Source: Pseudomonadota bacterium
Lineage (GTDB): Bacteria > Pseudomonadota > Gammaproteobacteria > Steroidobacterales > Rariloculaceae
DNA length: 14,016 nt
Assembly (NCBI GenBank): GCA_009843005.1
Contig: VYEH01000041.1
Location: 1 to 14,016 of the forward strand
Direction: 5' to 3'
Made by a program: the position numbers and the translations under genes. The notes beneath the pieces are model-generated. The model saw only the letters and a list, made by a program, of their open reading frames with translations. It was not told where the DNA came from and made no database searches. Of this stretch, positions 1 through 6,967 are shown piece after piece. Numbering within the stretch: the first letter of the stretch is position 1; the number at the start of each line of letters is the position of its first letter.

Positions 1-1
1 C

Positions 2-148
2 GGCCTGGTCAGGGTGGGCGTGCAGTCGTCCATCGCGCACCCGGGGACTGCCGATCTGCTGAGGCGATTGATGACGGAGGCGGGACTGCCCGTGCCCCCC
101 GCAGGCCGGACACTCGAGTCCATTTGCGTCACTGAATTGTGCCGGTAG
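2..148 (+). CDS. 3' end of an unrecognised gene (partial)
   Basis: An open frame enters from the left edge and stops at TAG (146-148), giving 48 residues that end in ESICVTELCR. Third codon positions are rich in G and C, as in the neighbouring genes, which supports coding. I recognise no domain in this short tail. It lies 43 nt upstream of frmA on the same strand. An FrmR- or LysR-type regulator would be a natural neighbour of frmA, but nothing in the residues shows that. Confidence 0.4.
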   Translation, partial: GLVRVGVQSSIAHPGTADLLRRLMTEAGLPVPPAGRTLESICVTELCR

Positions 149-191
149 ACTCCCCCGCATCCAGTCACAAAGAAGAAAGGGAGCTTCTGCA

Positions 192-1301
192 ATGAAAACT
201 AGAGCAGCCGTAGCCTGGGAAGCCGGGCAACCCCTGTCCATTGAAGAGATCGACCTGGACCGGCCGAAGGCCGGCGAGGTACTGATCCGCATCGTGGCGA
301 CGGGTGTTTGCCACACCGATGCCTACACCCTGTCCGGCGAAGACCCTGAAGGCGCCTTTCCGTCGATTCTCGGTCACGAGGGTGGCGCAGTGGTCGAGGA
401 GGTGGGCGAAGGCGTCACCAGCGTAAAGGCCGGCGACCATGTCATTCCGTTGTACACGCCGGAGTGCCGCGAATGTTCGTTCTGCACCTCCGGAAAGACC
501 AATCTCTGTCAGGCTATTCGCGCCACCCAGGGCCAGGGCCTGATGCCCGACGGGACCAGCCGTTTCTCCCGGAACGGGCAGCAGATCCTGCACTTCATGG
601 GCACCTCGACGTTTTCGGAGTACACGGTCCTGCCGGAGATCGCGGTGGCCAGGATCAGCATGGAGGCGCCGCTGGAGAGTGTTTGCCTGCTGGGCTGCGG
701 CATCACCACCGGAATCGGCGCCGTGCTCCATACCGCCAAGGTGGAAGAAGGCGCGACGGTGGCGGTGTTCGGCCTCGGCGGCGTGGGGCTGAGCGTGATC
801 CAGGGCGCCGTGATGGCGAATGCCAGCCGCATTCTCGCCATCGACATCAATCCGGACAAGGCGGACATGGCGATGGCATTGGGGGCGACGGATTTCGTCA
901 ACCCCAGTGACTACGACGACCCGATCCAGGATGTCGTCATCGAACTCACCGGCGGCGGGGTGGATTACTCATTCGAAGCGGTAGGCAACGTCAACCTGAT
1001 GCGCGCCGCGCTGGAGTGCTGCCACAAGGGCTGGGGCGAGTCCACTATCATCGGCGTGGCCGGCGCGGGCCAGGAAATCGCCACGCGGCCCTTCCAGTTG
1101 GTGACCGGACGGGTATGGCGAGGCAGCGCGTTCGGCGGCGTCAAGGGTCGAACCGAACTGCCCGGCATGGTCGAGCAGTACATGGCCGGAAGTATCAAGG
1201 TGGACGAGATGATCACCCACACCATGGGGCTCGAAGATATCAATACCGCGTTCGACCTCATGCACGAAGGCAAGAGCATCCGCTCGGTGATTCATTTCTG
1301 A
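192..1301 (+). CDS. frmA: S-(hydroxymethyl)glutathione dehydrogenase (class III alcohol dehydrogenase)
   Basis: Cytosolic zinc-dependent enzyme that oxidises S-hydroxymethylglutathione, formed from formaldehyde and glutathione, to S-formylglutathione with NAD+. It is the first enzymatic step of glutathione-dependent formaldehyde detoxification. At 369 aa it has the usual length of the family (adhC/frmA/flhA). Visible residues: catalytic zinc ligands Cys40 (GVCHTD), His62 with Glu63 (GHEGG) and Cys169 (GCGITTG); structural zinc cluster Cys92, Cys95, Cys98 and Cys106 (the SGKTNLC segment is typical); Rossmann motif GLGGVGL at 194-200; and Asp218, the likely NAD ribose ligand. The start is supported by an AAGGGAG-like ribosome site about 7 nt upstream. 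The usual partner S-formylglutathione hydrolase (frmB) does not follow; genes for secreted proteins do. It ends in TGA, so TGA is a true stop in this genome. Confidence 0.97.
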   Translation: MKTRAAVAWEAGQPLSIEEIDLDRPKAGEVLIRIVATGVCHTDAYTLSGEDPEGAFPSILGHEGGAVVEEVGEGVTSVKAGDHVIPLYTPECRECSFCTSGKTNLCQAIRATQGQGLMPDGTSRFSRNGQQILHFMGTSTFSEYTVLPEIAVARISMEAPLESVCLLGCGITTGIGAVLHTAKVEEGATVAVFGLGGVGLSVIQGAVMANASRILAIDINPDKADMAMALGATDFVNPSDYDDPIQDVVIELTGGGVDYSFEAVGNVNLMRAALECCHKGWGESTIIGVAGAGQEIATRPFQLVTGRVWRGSAFGGVKGRTELPGMVEQYMAGSIKVDEMITHTMGLEDINTAFDLMHEGKSIRSVIHF

Positions 1302-1312
1302 CGGCGCCGGGT

Positions 1313-1343
1313 TTGACGGTACCGGGACGTTTTCGAAAATAAT
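1313..1343 (+). promoter_or_regulatory. Weak candidate promoter ahead of the secreted-protein genes
   Basis: TTGACG (1313-1318) and AATAAT (1338-1343) match sigma-70 boxes in 5 of 6 bases each. The spacer is 19 nt, longer than the preferred 17. It lies in the only A/T-rich patch between frmA and the next gene. A promoter here would separate frmA transcription from the three downstream genes. This is by eye only. Confidence 0.3.
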
Positions 1344-1367
1344 TCACGGCAACCAGGGTAATCGACG

Positions 1368-1766
1368 ATGATCGGACAGCTTCGTTCCGTCCTGGTGCTC
1401 ACCTGCCTCGCAGCGGCGCCGCTCTGGGCTCAACTCGGGCATCCCGCCAAGGGCGCCTGGAGCGGCTATTGGGGTCCCGGCGAATCCGAGCAGCGGCGTG
1501 TCCTGTTGCTGCTGGAATGGATCGACAACGAGATTACGGGAGTGATTAATCCCGGGCGCAATGCCGCACGGATCGAGCGGGCGGAACTGGATGAGTCCAC
1601 GTGGACGCTCACCATCGAGGCAGACATGCCGGTCGAGGACGGCGGCATCGCACGTTATGTCGCGACCGGAAAGATCGAGAATCTTGGCTCCTGGACCAGT
1701 CGCCGGTATTCGGGAACGTACACGCATGGCGATGAAACCGGGACGTTCCTAGTGACCCTGAACTGA
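1368..1766 (+). CDS. Small secreted protein of unknown function
   Basis: A 132-residue protein with a Sec-type signal peptide: hydrophobic SVLVLTCLAAAPLW at about 7-20, with probable cleavage after Ala21 (LWA/Q). The mature part opens with GHPAKGAWSGYWGP and continues with short alternating stretches (RVLLLLEW, TGVINPG, TLTIEADM, TGKIENLGSW, SGTYTHGDETGTFLVTLN) that look like a small beta-barrel or sandwich. From memory this matches an uncharacterised family with an HP-KG-WSG-WGP opening, often found beside DUF6152 genes; I cannot confirm this with a search. It has no catalytic signature. Only a weak AGGG-like ribosome site precedes the ATG. The next gene starts 15 nt after its TGA, so the two are probably co-transcribed. 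Confidence 0.85.
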   Translation: MIGQLRSVLVLTCLAAAPLWAQLGHPAKGAWSGYWGPGESEQRRVLLLLEWIDNEITGVINPGRNAARIERAELDESTWTLTIEADMPVEDGGIARYVATGKIENLGSWTSRRYSGTYTHGDETGTFLVTLN

Positions 1767-1781
1767 GGAGGAATTGAAGGA

Positions 1782-2186
1782 ATGGATATCAAGCTGAGGT
1801 TGACCGCCATTGCCCTGGCCGCCGGCGGCCTGGCATTGCCGGCGCAAGGCATCGCTCATCATTCGTTTGCAGCTGAATTCGACGCCGACAGTCCGATCGA
1901 ACTGACGGGCATTGTCACCAGCGTGAAATGGACAAATCCACATACGTTTTTCTACATTGACGTGGAGAAAGAAAACGGCGACTGGGAAAACTGGGCCCTT
2001 GAGCTTGGCAGCCCCAATGGACTGATGCGACGCGGTTGGACGAGGAATTCACTGAAAATCGGCGACACCGTCAGCGTCTCAGGATCCCGTGCGAGGGATG
2101 GCAGCCTCAAGGGCAACGCGCGCTCCGTGGTACTGGCCAGCGGCCAGCAGCTTTTCAATGCGACGAACCGCGCTACTGAGGACTGA
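1782..2186 (+). CDS. DUF6152 family secreted protein
   Basis: A 134-aa protein with a signal peptide (hydrophobic LTAIALAAGGLALPA at about 7-21, cleavage near QGIA/H). The mature part begins HHSFAAEFDADSPIELTG, then VTSVKWTNPHTFFYIDV, ELGSPNGLMRRGWTR and IGDTVSVSGSRARDGS. These are the hallmark segments of DUF6152, a small periplasmic beta-barrel (OB-like) family with no assigned biochemical role. The His-His at the mature N-terminus and the WTNPH segment are characteristic and could bind metal, but that is inference. A strong GAGGAGG ribosome site precedes the ATG. The gene sits between two other secreted-protein genes, an arrangement I recall as recurrent in environmental gammaproteobacteria and acidobacteria. 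Confidence 0.9.
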   Translation: MDIKLRLTAIALAAGGLALPAQGIAHHSFAAEFDADSPIELTGIVTSVKWTNPHTFFYIDVEKENGDWENWALELGSPNGLMRRGWTRNSLKIGDTVSVSGSRARDGSLKGNARSVVLASGQQLFNATNRATED

Positions 2187-2204
2187 ACCGATCGCTGACG
2201 CACA

Positions 2205-2232
2205 GTCCTGTCCGGCCTCCCGGCGACAGGAC
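2205..2232 (+). other. Strong intergenic RNA hairpin
   Basis: GTCCTGTC (2205-2212) pairs perfectly with GACAGGAC (2225-2232). Inside it GCC/GGC can pair around a TCCC loop. No run of T follows, so it is not a classical intrinsic terminator. It lies between the DUF6152 stop and the ribosome site of the next gene. It may be a transcript-stabilising or processing structure that sets the expression ratio of the two genes. Confidence 0.5.
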
Positions 2233-2259
2233 GGCAAAGTAAATAACGGAGACGTTTCA

Positions 2260-3057
2260 ATGATCAGGTCCGTCATCACTGCGGCATCCGGGCTGACGCT
2301 GTTTGCTGCTGCCACCGGTCCCGCCATCGCGCAGGAAGACGGGGTCTCGGAGCAGGATTCGCCGCCCACGCCCAGGCTGGAAGACGGTACGGTGGACCTG
2401 GGCGGCAACGGCGTCTGGGATCTCCCGTGGATACGGGATTTCGAGGAGTTCATCGTGGAAGAGGGCGGGACCGCACCGATGCTGCCCTGGACGCGGGCCA
2501 TGCGCGACTATAACCGCGCTAACCAGTCACTCTACGATCCGGAAGGGTTCTGCCTGCCGCCCGGCGGTCCGCGGGCATTCGGAACGCATTACCCCGCCGA
2601 GATGAATCAGCACCGTGACCGCATCATCGTCATCTACGAGGGTGGCGGCCACGTCTGGCGCGAAATCCACATGGACGGACGGCCCCATCCCGAGGGCGAC
2701 GCGCTGAACCCGACCTACTTCGGGCACTCCGTCGGGCATTGGGAAGGCGATACCCTGGTCGTCGACACCGTCGGCTACAACGAAAAAACCTGGCTCGACT
2801 ACAGCGGACACATGCATACCGACCAGATGCATACGCTCGAGCGGATCACGCGGCCGGACCGCGACACGCTCCACTACGAGATCACCATCACCGATCCGGG
2901 CGCCTACAGCGAGCCCTGGACTATCGCCTGGGATATCCCGTGGTCCGAGGGCCAGGACCTGTCCGAGTACATCTGCCAGGAAAACAACCAGTTCCTGATC
3001 GACCTGAAGGACGACTTCGGCAATCCGTTCTTCGAGAAAACCACGGGCGCGGAATAG
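2260..3057 (+). CDS. Secreted protein of unknown function
   Basis: A 265-aa protein starting at ATG 2260. This start has GGAG 8 nt upstream and leads straight into a signal peptide (MIRSVITAASGLTLFAAATG, cleavage near AIA/Q at about 25). The frame is open back to 2089, but that stretch overlaps the DUF6152 gene and has no ribosome site. Recognisable segments are PEGFCLPPGGPRAFG, IIVIYEGGGHVWREIHMDGR, FGHSVGHWEGDTLVVDTVG, HTDQMHTLERITRP and DIPWSEGQ. They match, from memory, an uncharacterised family common next to DUF6152. Many His, Asp and Glu residues sit in conserved-looking motifs (GHVWRE, GHSVGHWEGD), suggesting ligand or metal binding, but no known active site is visible. It is probably co-transcribed with the two genes before it and converges on the propeller array. 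Confidence 0.88.
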   Translation: MIRSVITAASGLTLFAAATGPAIAQEDGVSEQDSPPTPRLEDGTVDLGGNGVWDLPWIRDFEEFIVEEGGTAPMLPWTRAMRDYNRANQSLYDPEGFCLPPGGPRAFGTHYPAEMNQHRDRIIVIYEGGGHVWREIHMDGRPHPEGDALNPTYFGHSVGHWEGDTLVVDTVGYNEKTWLDYSGHMHTDQMHTLERITRPDRDTLHYEITITDPGAYSEPWTIAWDIPWSEGQDLSEYICQENNQFLIDLKDDFGNPFFEKTTGAE

Positions 3058-3073
3058 GCCTCTCGTACAGGCC
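3057..3073. terminator. Possible bidirectional terminator between convergent genes (weak)
   Basis: GGCCT (3057-3061) and AGGCC (3069-3073) can pair around a 7-nt loop in the 23-nt gap between two convergent stop codons. The position is right for a shared terminator, but the stem is short and there is no T-run on either strand. Confidence 0.25.
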
Positions 3074-3080
3074 CCGTTGT

Positions 3081-6000
3081 CTAGCGAAGTACCACGGTCT
3101 GCGCGTTCCCGTCCGATGATCGAATCCTGAGCGCTCCCTGCCGCGCATCGCGGCCCGTGTTGATGACCAGCAGCTCGGTTGCGCTGCCTTCGCCGTTGGC
3201 GAAGCGAGGATAGATCAGCGAGTCGGCGGCGTCCTTTGCCGGCTGCAGCGGCATGTTGGTGACAACGACTTCGCCCAATACGTTCACAGTCCTGCGCTGC
3301 AGCAGCGCCGCGACGGCCGCATCCGAAAACACCCTGACGGTCCCCCGCAGCGGACTTTGACGGAACACGTCTTCCAGGGACAACTGCACGCGCCGGCCCA
3401 GGGGAACGATGCGTTCGTGCTTCGCGGTCGAGTTGCCATCGAGATCGAACAGTTCAAGATAAACGGTAGCCGGTACCCGTCCCTCGTTGACCAGGCTCAA
3501 CTCGAAATCGATATCGCCGTGGCGCAGCAGGCCGGGGTAAGTGTTCACCGGAGCCCACATCAAGGTGCCTTCCTGGTGGGAGACAACGACATGGGCACTG
3601 CGGATGCTGGCGTCCCTGCGTTCGTCCAGAACCAGCGCCGCAGTGCTCGGCGCGGCGCCTTGAAGGGCCCGCACGATACCGAATCCGGTGGCGTGCGGCC
3701 GCGTATCCTGCTCAGTCTCGTACAGGAACAGCCCGCCCGGCGCAATCTCATAGTCCACGCTTGTTCCGTCGGTCTCGAGTACGCCGGCCAGCGCCTCTTC
3801 GGTGTCGTTCAGCAAAACATAGGCCACCTGCCGGCCAGCGCCGGTGGTCACCGAGGGCAGGACGCGCCGTTGCGCAGACAACCCGGCAACGGCATCCCGG
3901 GCCCGGGGCGCCTCGGCAAGCAGCGTACCGCCCCGCCCGTCGGGGATACTCAACACGCCGCTTGCGCTCACGGGCGCGTCTGCCACAACGGCGAGCGCCG
4001 CCAGCACGTCCGCACCGAAGAGATCCCCGGCATCCAGCACCCATTGCTCGCCTGCGGCCAGCCCGCGACTCTCGGTAGCGGTGCGGCCCGCAGTCGTGCG
4101 CAACTGGAGTTGCACTTCGACGTCGGCGTCGTTGCCGTTGACGATCGACAGATCCATGGTGCGGCCACTACGCGTGTCCACGTAGAACAGTGCCGACTGC
4201 GCCGGGTCGGGCACGTCGAGGACGACCTCGCTCTCAAGCACCCGGCTTTGCCGCTCGCTGTCGGCGTCCATCGTCGCGCGTGTGAGCAGATGACCGCTCA
4301 GCGCAACCAGCTCCCCAGCGCTTTGAAGCTCCAGTTCGGAGTAGCCGATCGCGTAGGCTTCCGGCCCGATCGACATTTGCGCATCGAGGGATTCATAGGC
4401 GAGTTGCGACCGCGCCGGCAAATCCACCCTGTAGTCGATGCGGGGCAAAGTGAATACCGTCATCCTCCCATTAAGCCCCTCGCTCTGGAACAGCCGCTGG
4501 TCCGCGGAGTCGAAGTCGCTCCCCCTGGGGTCGTGCAGCCGGTCCGGATGATGGCGGGGATCGCCGGGGCCCATCTCCACCGAGTCGAAAGTCTGTTCGC
4601 CGATCACGGCAGTGGCATCGGGCAGGTTCGCGCTCCGGCCCGGTGGAACATCGTAGGCCAGGACCCGGTGGTTGTACTTGTCGGTGACGTAAAGCCTGTC
4701 GTTCACGCGGTCATAGGAAAGCCCGTCAGTCTGCCTGAACCGGCTCCTGGAAAGGCCGGGCGTGCCGCTGGTGAAGTCCGGCTGCCCGATCACGAACGAC
4801 GCCGCTTGACCGTTTTGCAGCCGGTCCGGATGCACATCGAACGCCAGTACCCGGTGTTGCCAGGCCACCCCCACGAACAGCCGCTGGTTCGCCTCGTCCA
4901 GTTCCAGGTCCCCGGGCAGTTCCCAGCGCGTCCGCGAAAGCCCGGTCTCCGTGGAGGTGAAGTCGGGCTGGCCCAGCACCGCAAGCGCGTCGGCCCCGTT
5001 TCGAATGCGGTCCGGATGCACGTCGAAGACCAGCACGCGGTGATTGCCGCCGTCGGTCACGAAGAGCCGCTGATTGACCCGGTCCATCACCATTTCCGCC
5101 GCGCGCGCCTCGCTGGGATAGATGCCGCGCCCGGCCCGGGAACCAAAGTAGATTCGATTTTGCGCCGCACGGGGATCGTAGGAGGTGAAATCCGCCTGAC
5201 CGAGTACGTAAGAGGCTTCCATGCCGCTTTCAACCTGGCCCGGCGTCATGTCGAACACCAGCACGCGATCGCTCCAGGTGTCGGCCACGAACAGCCGCTT
5301 GTGAGAGTCGTCGTACTCGACCGCCAGGGGCAGCTTGATGCTCGTCGCATCCTGGCCGGGGCGAAGGACGCTCGTTTGCGCATCCGGTTGTCCCAGTGCC
5401 CAGCGGGCGCCGCGTTCGAGGATCCGGTTCATTCGGTCAAGCCGGTAGATCAGCACTCGATGCCCGTAGTTGTCGCTGACGAAAAGCCGGTGATCCACGG
5501 TGTCCAGCGACACGTCCCGCGCCTGGGTCCAGTAGCGCGGCGAGATTCGGTTGTTGGCGGAGCGCGCCAGGAAGTCCGCTTCGCCCTCCGGATTGATGTG
5601 GCCGAGCTGGTCCAGCATGGGGGTCGACGTTGTCTGCATCCGGTCGGGATGGATGTCGAAGATGTTGATCCGGTTGCCCGCCGGGTAACCGTCCGGAACG
5701 TAGGCCAGTTGCCGTTCCGAATCGATAGTGATCCGCGGCATGGTAAGGCGGGTTTGCGAGACGGCCGGGTCGGTCGACTGGAAATCCGGCTGCCCCAGTA
5801 CCGCGATTGCGTCTTCGTCCAGCGCACCGTTCAGCTTGTCCGGATTCACGTCGAATACGAGAATGCGGTTGCCGAACTGCTCCCCGACGAACAACCGGTG
5901 ATACGCAGTATCCACGGCCATCACGCCGGACCTGTACTTCCTGAGGTCGGTACGCGGTTCCCGGGAATCGAAATCGTCCTGTCCGATCACCGCCATGGCC

Positions 6001-6878
6001 TCGATGCCTGAGCGGAGATTCTCGTCGCTGACATCGAATACCAGGATGCGCCGGTTGCCGTTGTCGGAGACGTACAGGTGTTCAAGCCGATCGTCGTAGG
6101 CGAGCCCGCCCGCGCCGGCGAAGCGGTCGCGGCCCAGACCGCGCTGCCGGGTTGTCCGGTCCGGCTGACCGATGACGAATCTCGCCTCCATGCCGTTCTC
6201 GAACCGGTCCGGATGAATGTCCCATACCAGGACCCTGTTGTTGCCGCTGTCGGCAAAGAAGTACAACTGGCGTTCGGAATCGACTATGCCGGAGCCGCCG
6301 CCACCGATCGTTGCGGGACCCTCCCCCGGAGACCATGTCTCGAAGTGTGGCTGCCCGAGCACTCCAATGGCTTCGGGTAGTTCTCCGCGCCCGAGTTCCG
6401 CAAGGCTTTCCGGGCGGACGTCGAAGACCATGATCCGATACCCGGGCGGGCCGAGGCTGGCGTTGTCGGTCACGAACAGCCTTTGGTTGACCTCGTCGAC
6501 GGAACCGCCGAAGGGAAAGTTCAGGTAGGTCCGGCCGAGCGGTGCGAAGGCGAAGCCGCGCCCGATGAGATTGCGGCCGATACCATAGTCGGCGTGACGC
6601 TGCTCGGGCAGCCCGTCATCGCCCAGCGGGTAGATGTCGTAGCGGGAGTTGCCGTGATGTCCTATAAAGAGGCGGTTGTTGGCCTTGTCCAAGGCCACGC
6701 TGCCGGGTCACCAGACGCCGTGACTCGTGCCTCCGCCATTGGCCACGCCGCCGATGAACGAGGGATTGCCGGCGATATCGTCGGCCCCCAGCGTATCGCT
6801 GGCCGGAAGTCCGGTCTGCTGCGCATGGGCTGAGCAGGCAGCCAGGAATCCGCCCGCCAGCACGGATGTTCTGTTCAT
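3081..6878 (-). CDS. Candidate selenoprotein: secreted twelve-bladed NHL-like beta-propeller, unit 3 (internal UGA at codon 57)
   Basis: Read through TGA 6710-6708, the gene encodes 1265 residues. The start at ATG 6878 has AAGGAG just upstream and opens a signal peptide (MNRTSVLAGGFLAACSAHAQ), cleaved either after AHA or, as a lipoprotein, before Cys15 (LAAC). Twelve blade motifs of the form (Q/H)RLFVxDxxNHRVLVFDVHPDR recur at about 69, 132, 204, 267, 328, 389, 463, 527, 603, 665, 728 and 792, compatible with two six-bladed propellers. Residues about 820-1265 form a beta-rich C-terminal part with segments such as RRVLPSVTTGAGRQVAYVLLN and YPRFANGEGSATELLVINTG. The segment before the TGA (NPSFIGG...SHGVW) is the normal linker into a blade, and PGSVALDKANNRLF after it is the blade itself, so the domain spans the codon. 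The residues after the TGA contain no Cys. The role is unknown; NHL-type propellers usually bind ligands or proteins. Translation from GTG 6698 would lose the signal peptide. Confidence 0.85.
6680..6697 (-). promoter_or_regulatory. bSECIS-like hairpin after the in-frame UGA of unit 3
   Basis: On the minus strand TGGCCTTGGACAAGGCCA folds into a perfect 7-bp stem with a GGAC loop. It begins 10 nt after the TGA; the loop begins 17 nt after it. Bacterial SECIS elements lie in the coding sequence just after the UGA and have G within the first two loop positions; E. coli fdhF has a GGUC loop 18 nt after its UGA. The bulged U of the fdhF stem is absent. The same hairpin at the same spacing occurs in unit 2. 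Confidence 0.75.
6708..6710 (-). other. In-frame UGA, candidate selenocysteine codon (residue 57, unit 3)
   Basis: The codon order is GGC GTC TGG TGA CCC GGC AGC GTG. The base after TGA is C, as after the E. coli fdhF Sec codon. The frame is open on both sides: 56 codons from ATG 6878 and 1208 sense codons to the TAG at 3081. The same TGA occurs at the same place in unit 2, which argues against a sequencing error or a recent nonsense mutation. Confidence 0.8.
6788..6802 (-). other. Conserved upstream hairpin in the 5' coding region of unit 3
   Basis: CCAGCGATACGCTGG is a perfect 6-bp stem with an ATA loop. It lies 77 nt before the TGA, within a 32-nt tract (6777-6808) identical to unit 2 (10688-10719). 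CGGC and GCCG can extend the stem across a small bulge. Confidence 0.5.
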
Positions 6879-6916
6879 TGTCTCCTTCCGGGTCTCTGAC
6901 AAGGATTGCCGTTCAC

Positions 6917-6944
6917 ATCATACGTCGAGCACGCACGATGTCCA
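6917..6944 (-). promoter_or_regulatory. Candidate sigma-70 promoter for unit 3
   Basis: On the minus strand TGGACA (6944-6939) and TATGAT (6922-6917) are 16 nt apart, each matching consensus in 5 of 6 bases. Transcription would start near 6910, leaving a leader of about 32 nt with an AAGGAG site before ATG 6878. The 89-nt gap after unit 2 therefore probably allows separate transcription of unit 3. Confidence 0.5.
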
Positions 6945-6967
6945 CAACGCAGGACCTTCTGTAGCCG

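Noticed and set aside
2089..2259. N-terminal extension of the 265-aa gene
   Set aside because: It overlaps the DUF6152 gene, has an atypical composition and no ribosome site, while ATG 2260 has both GGAG and a signal peptide.
3058..3080. A classical rho-independent terminator between the convergent genes
   Set aside because: Only a 5-bp stem and no T-run is present; kept as a low-confidence entry only.
3357..6011. 884-codon open frame on the plus strand opposite unit 3
   Set aside because: Same antisense shadow effect; low-complexity composition and no ribosome site.
4640..6250. Regular repeats resembling a CRISPR array
   Set aside because: The repeats are 60-75-codon protein blade motifs in frame, degenerate at third positions, with no constant repeat or spacer length.
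6698..6698. GTG 6698 (and GTG 10609 in unit 2) as the real start codon
   Set aside because: These lie just after the TGA and would give proteins without a signal peptide, cutting through the first blade. The ATGs upstream have signal peptides, and the one in unit 3 has a strong ribosome site. Re-initiation at GTG (TGGTGA could act as a weak ribosome site) remains the main rival to recoding and should be tested.
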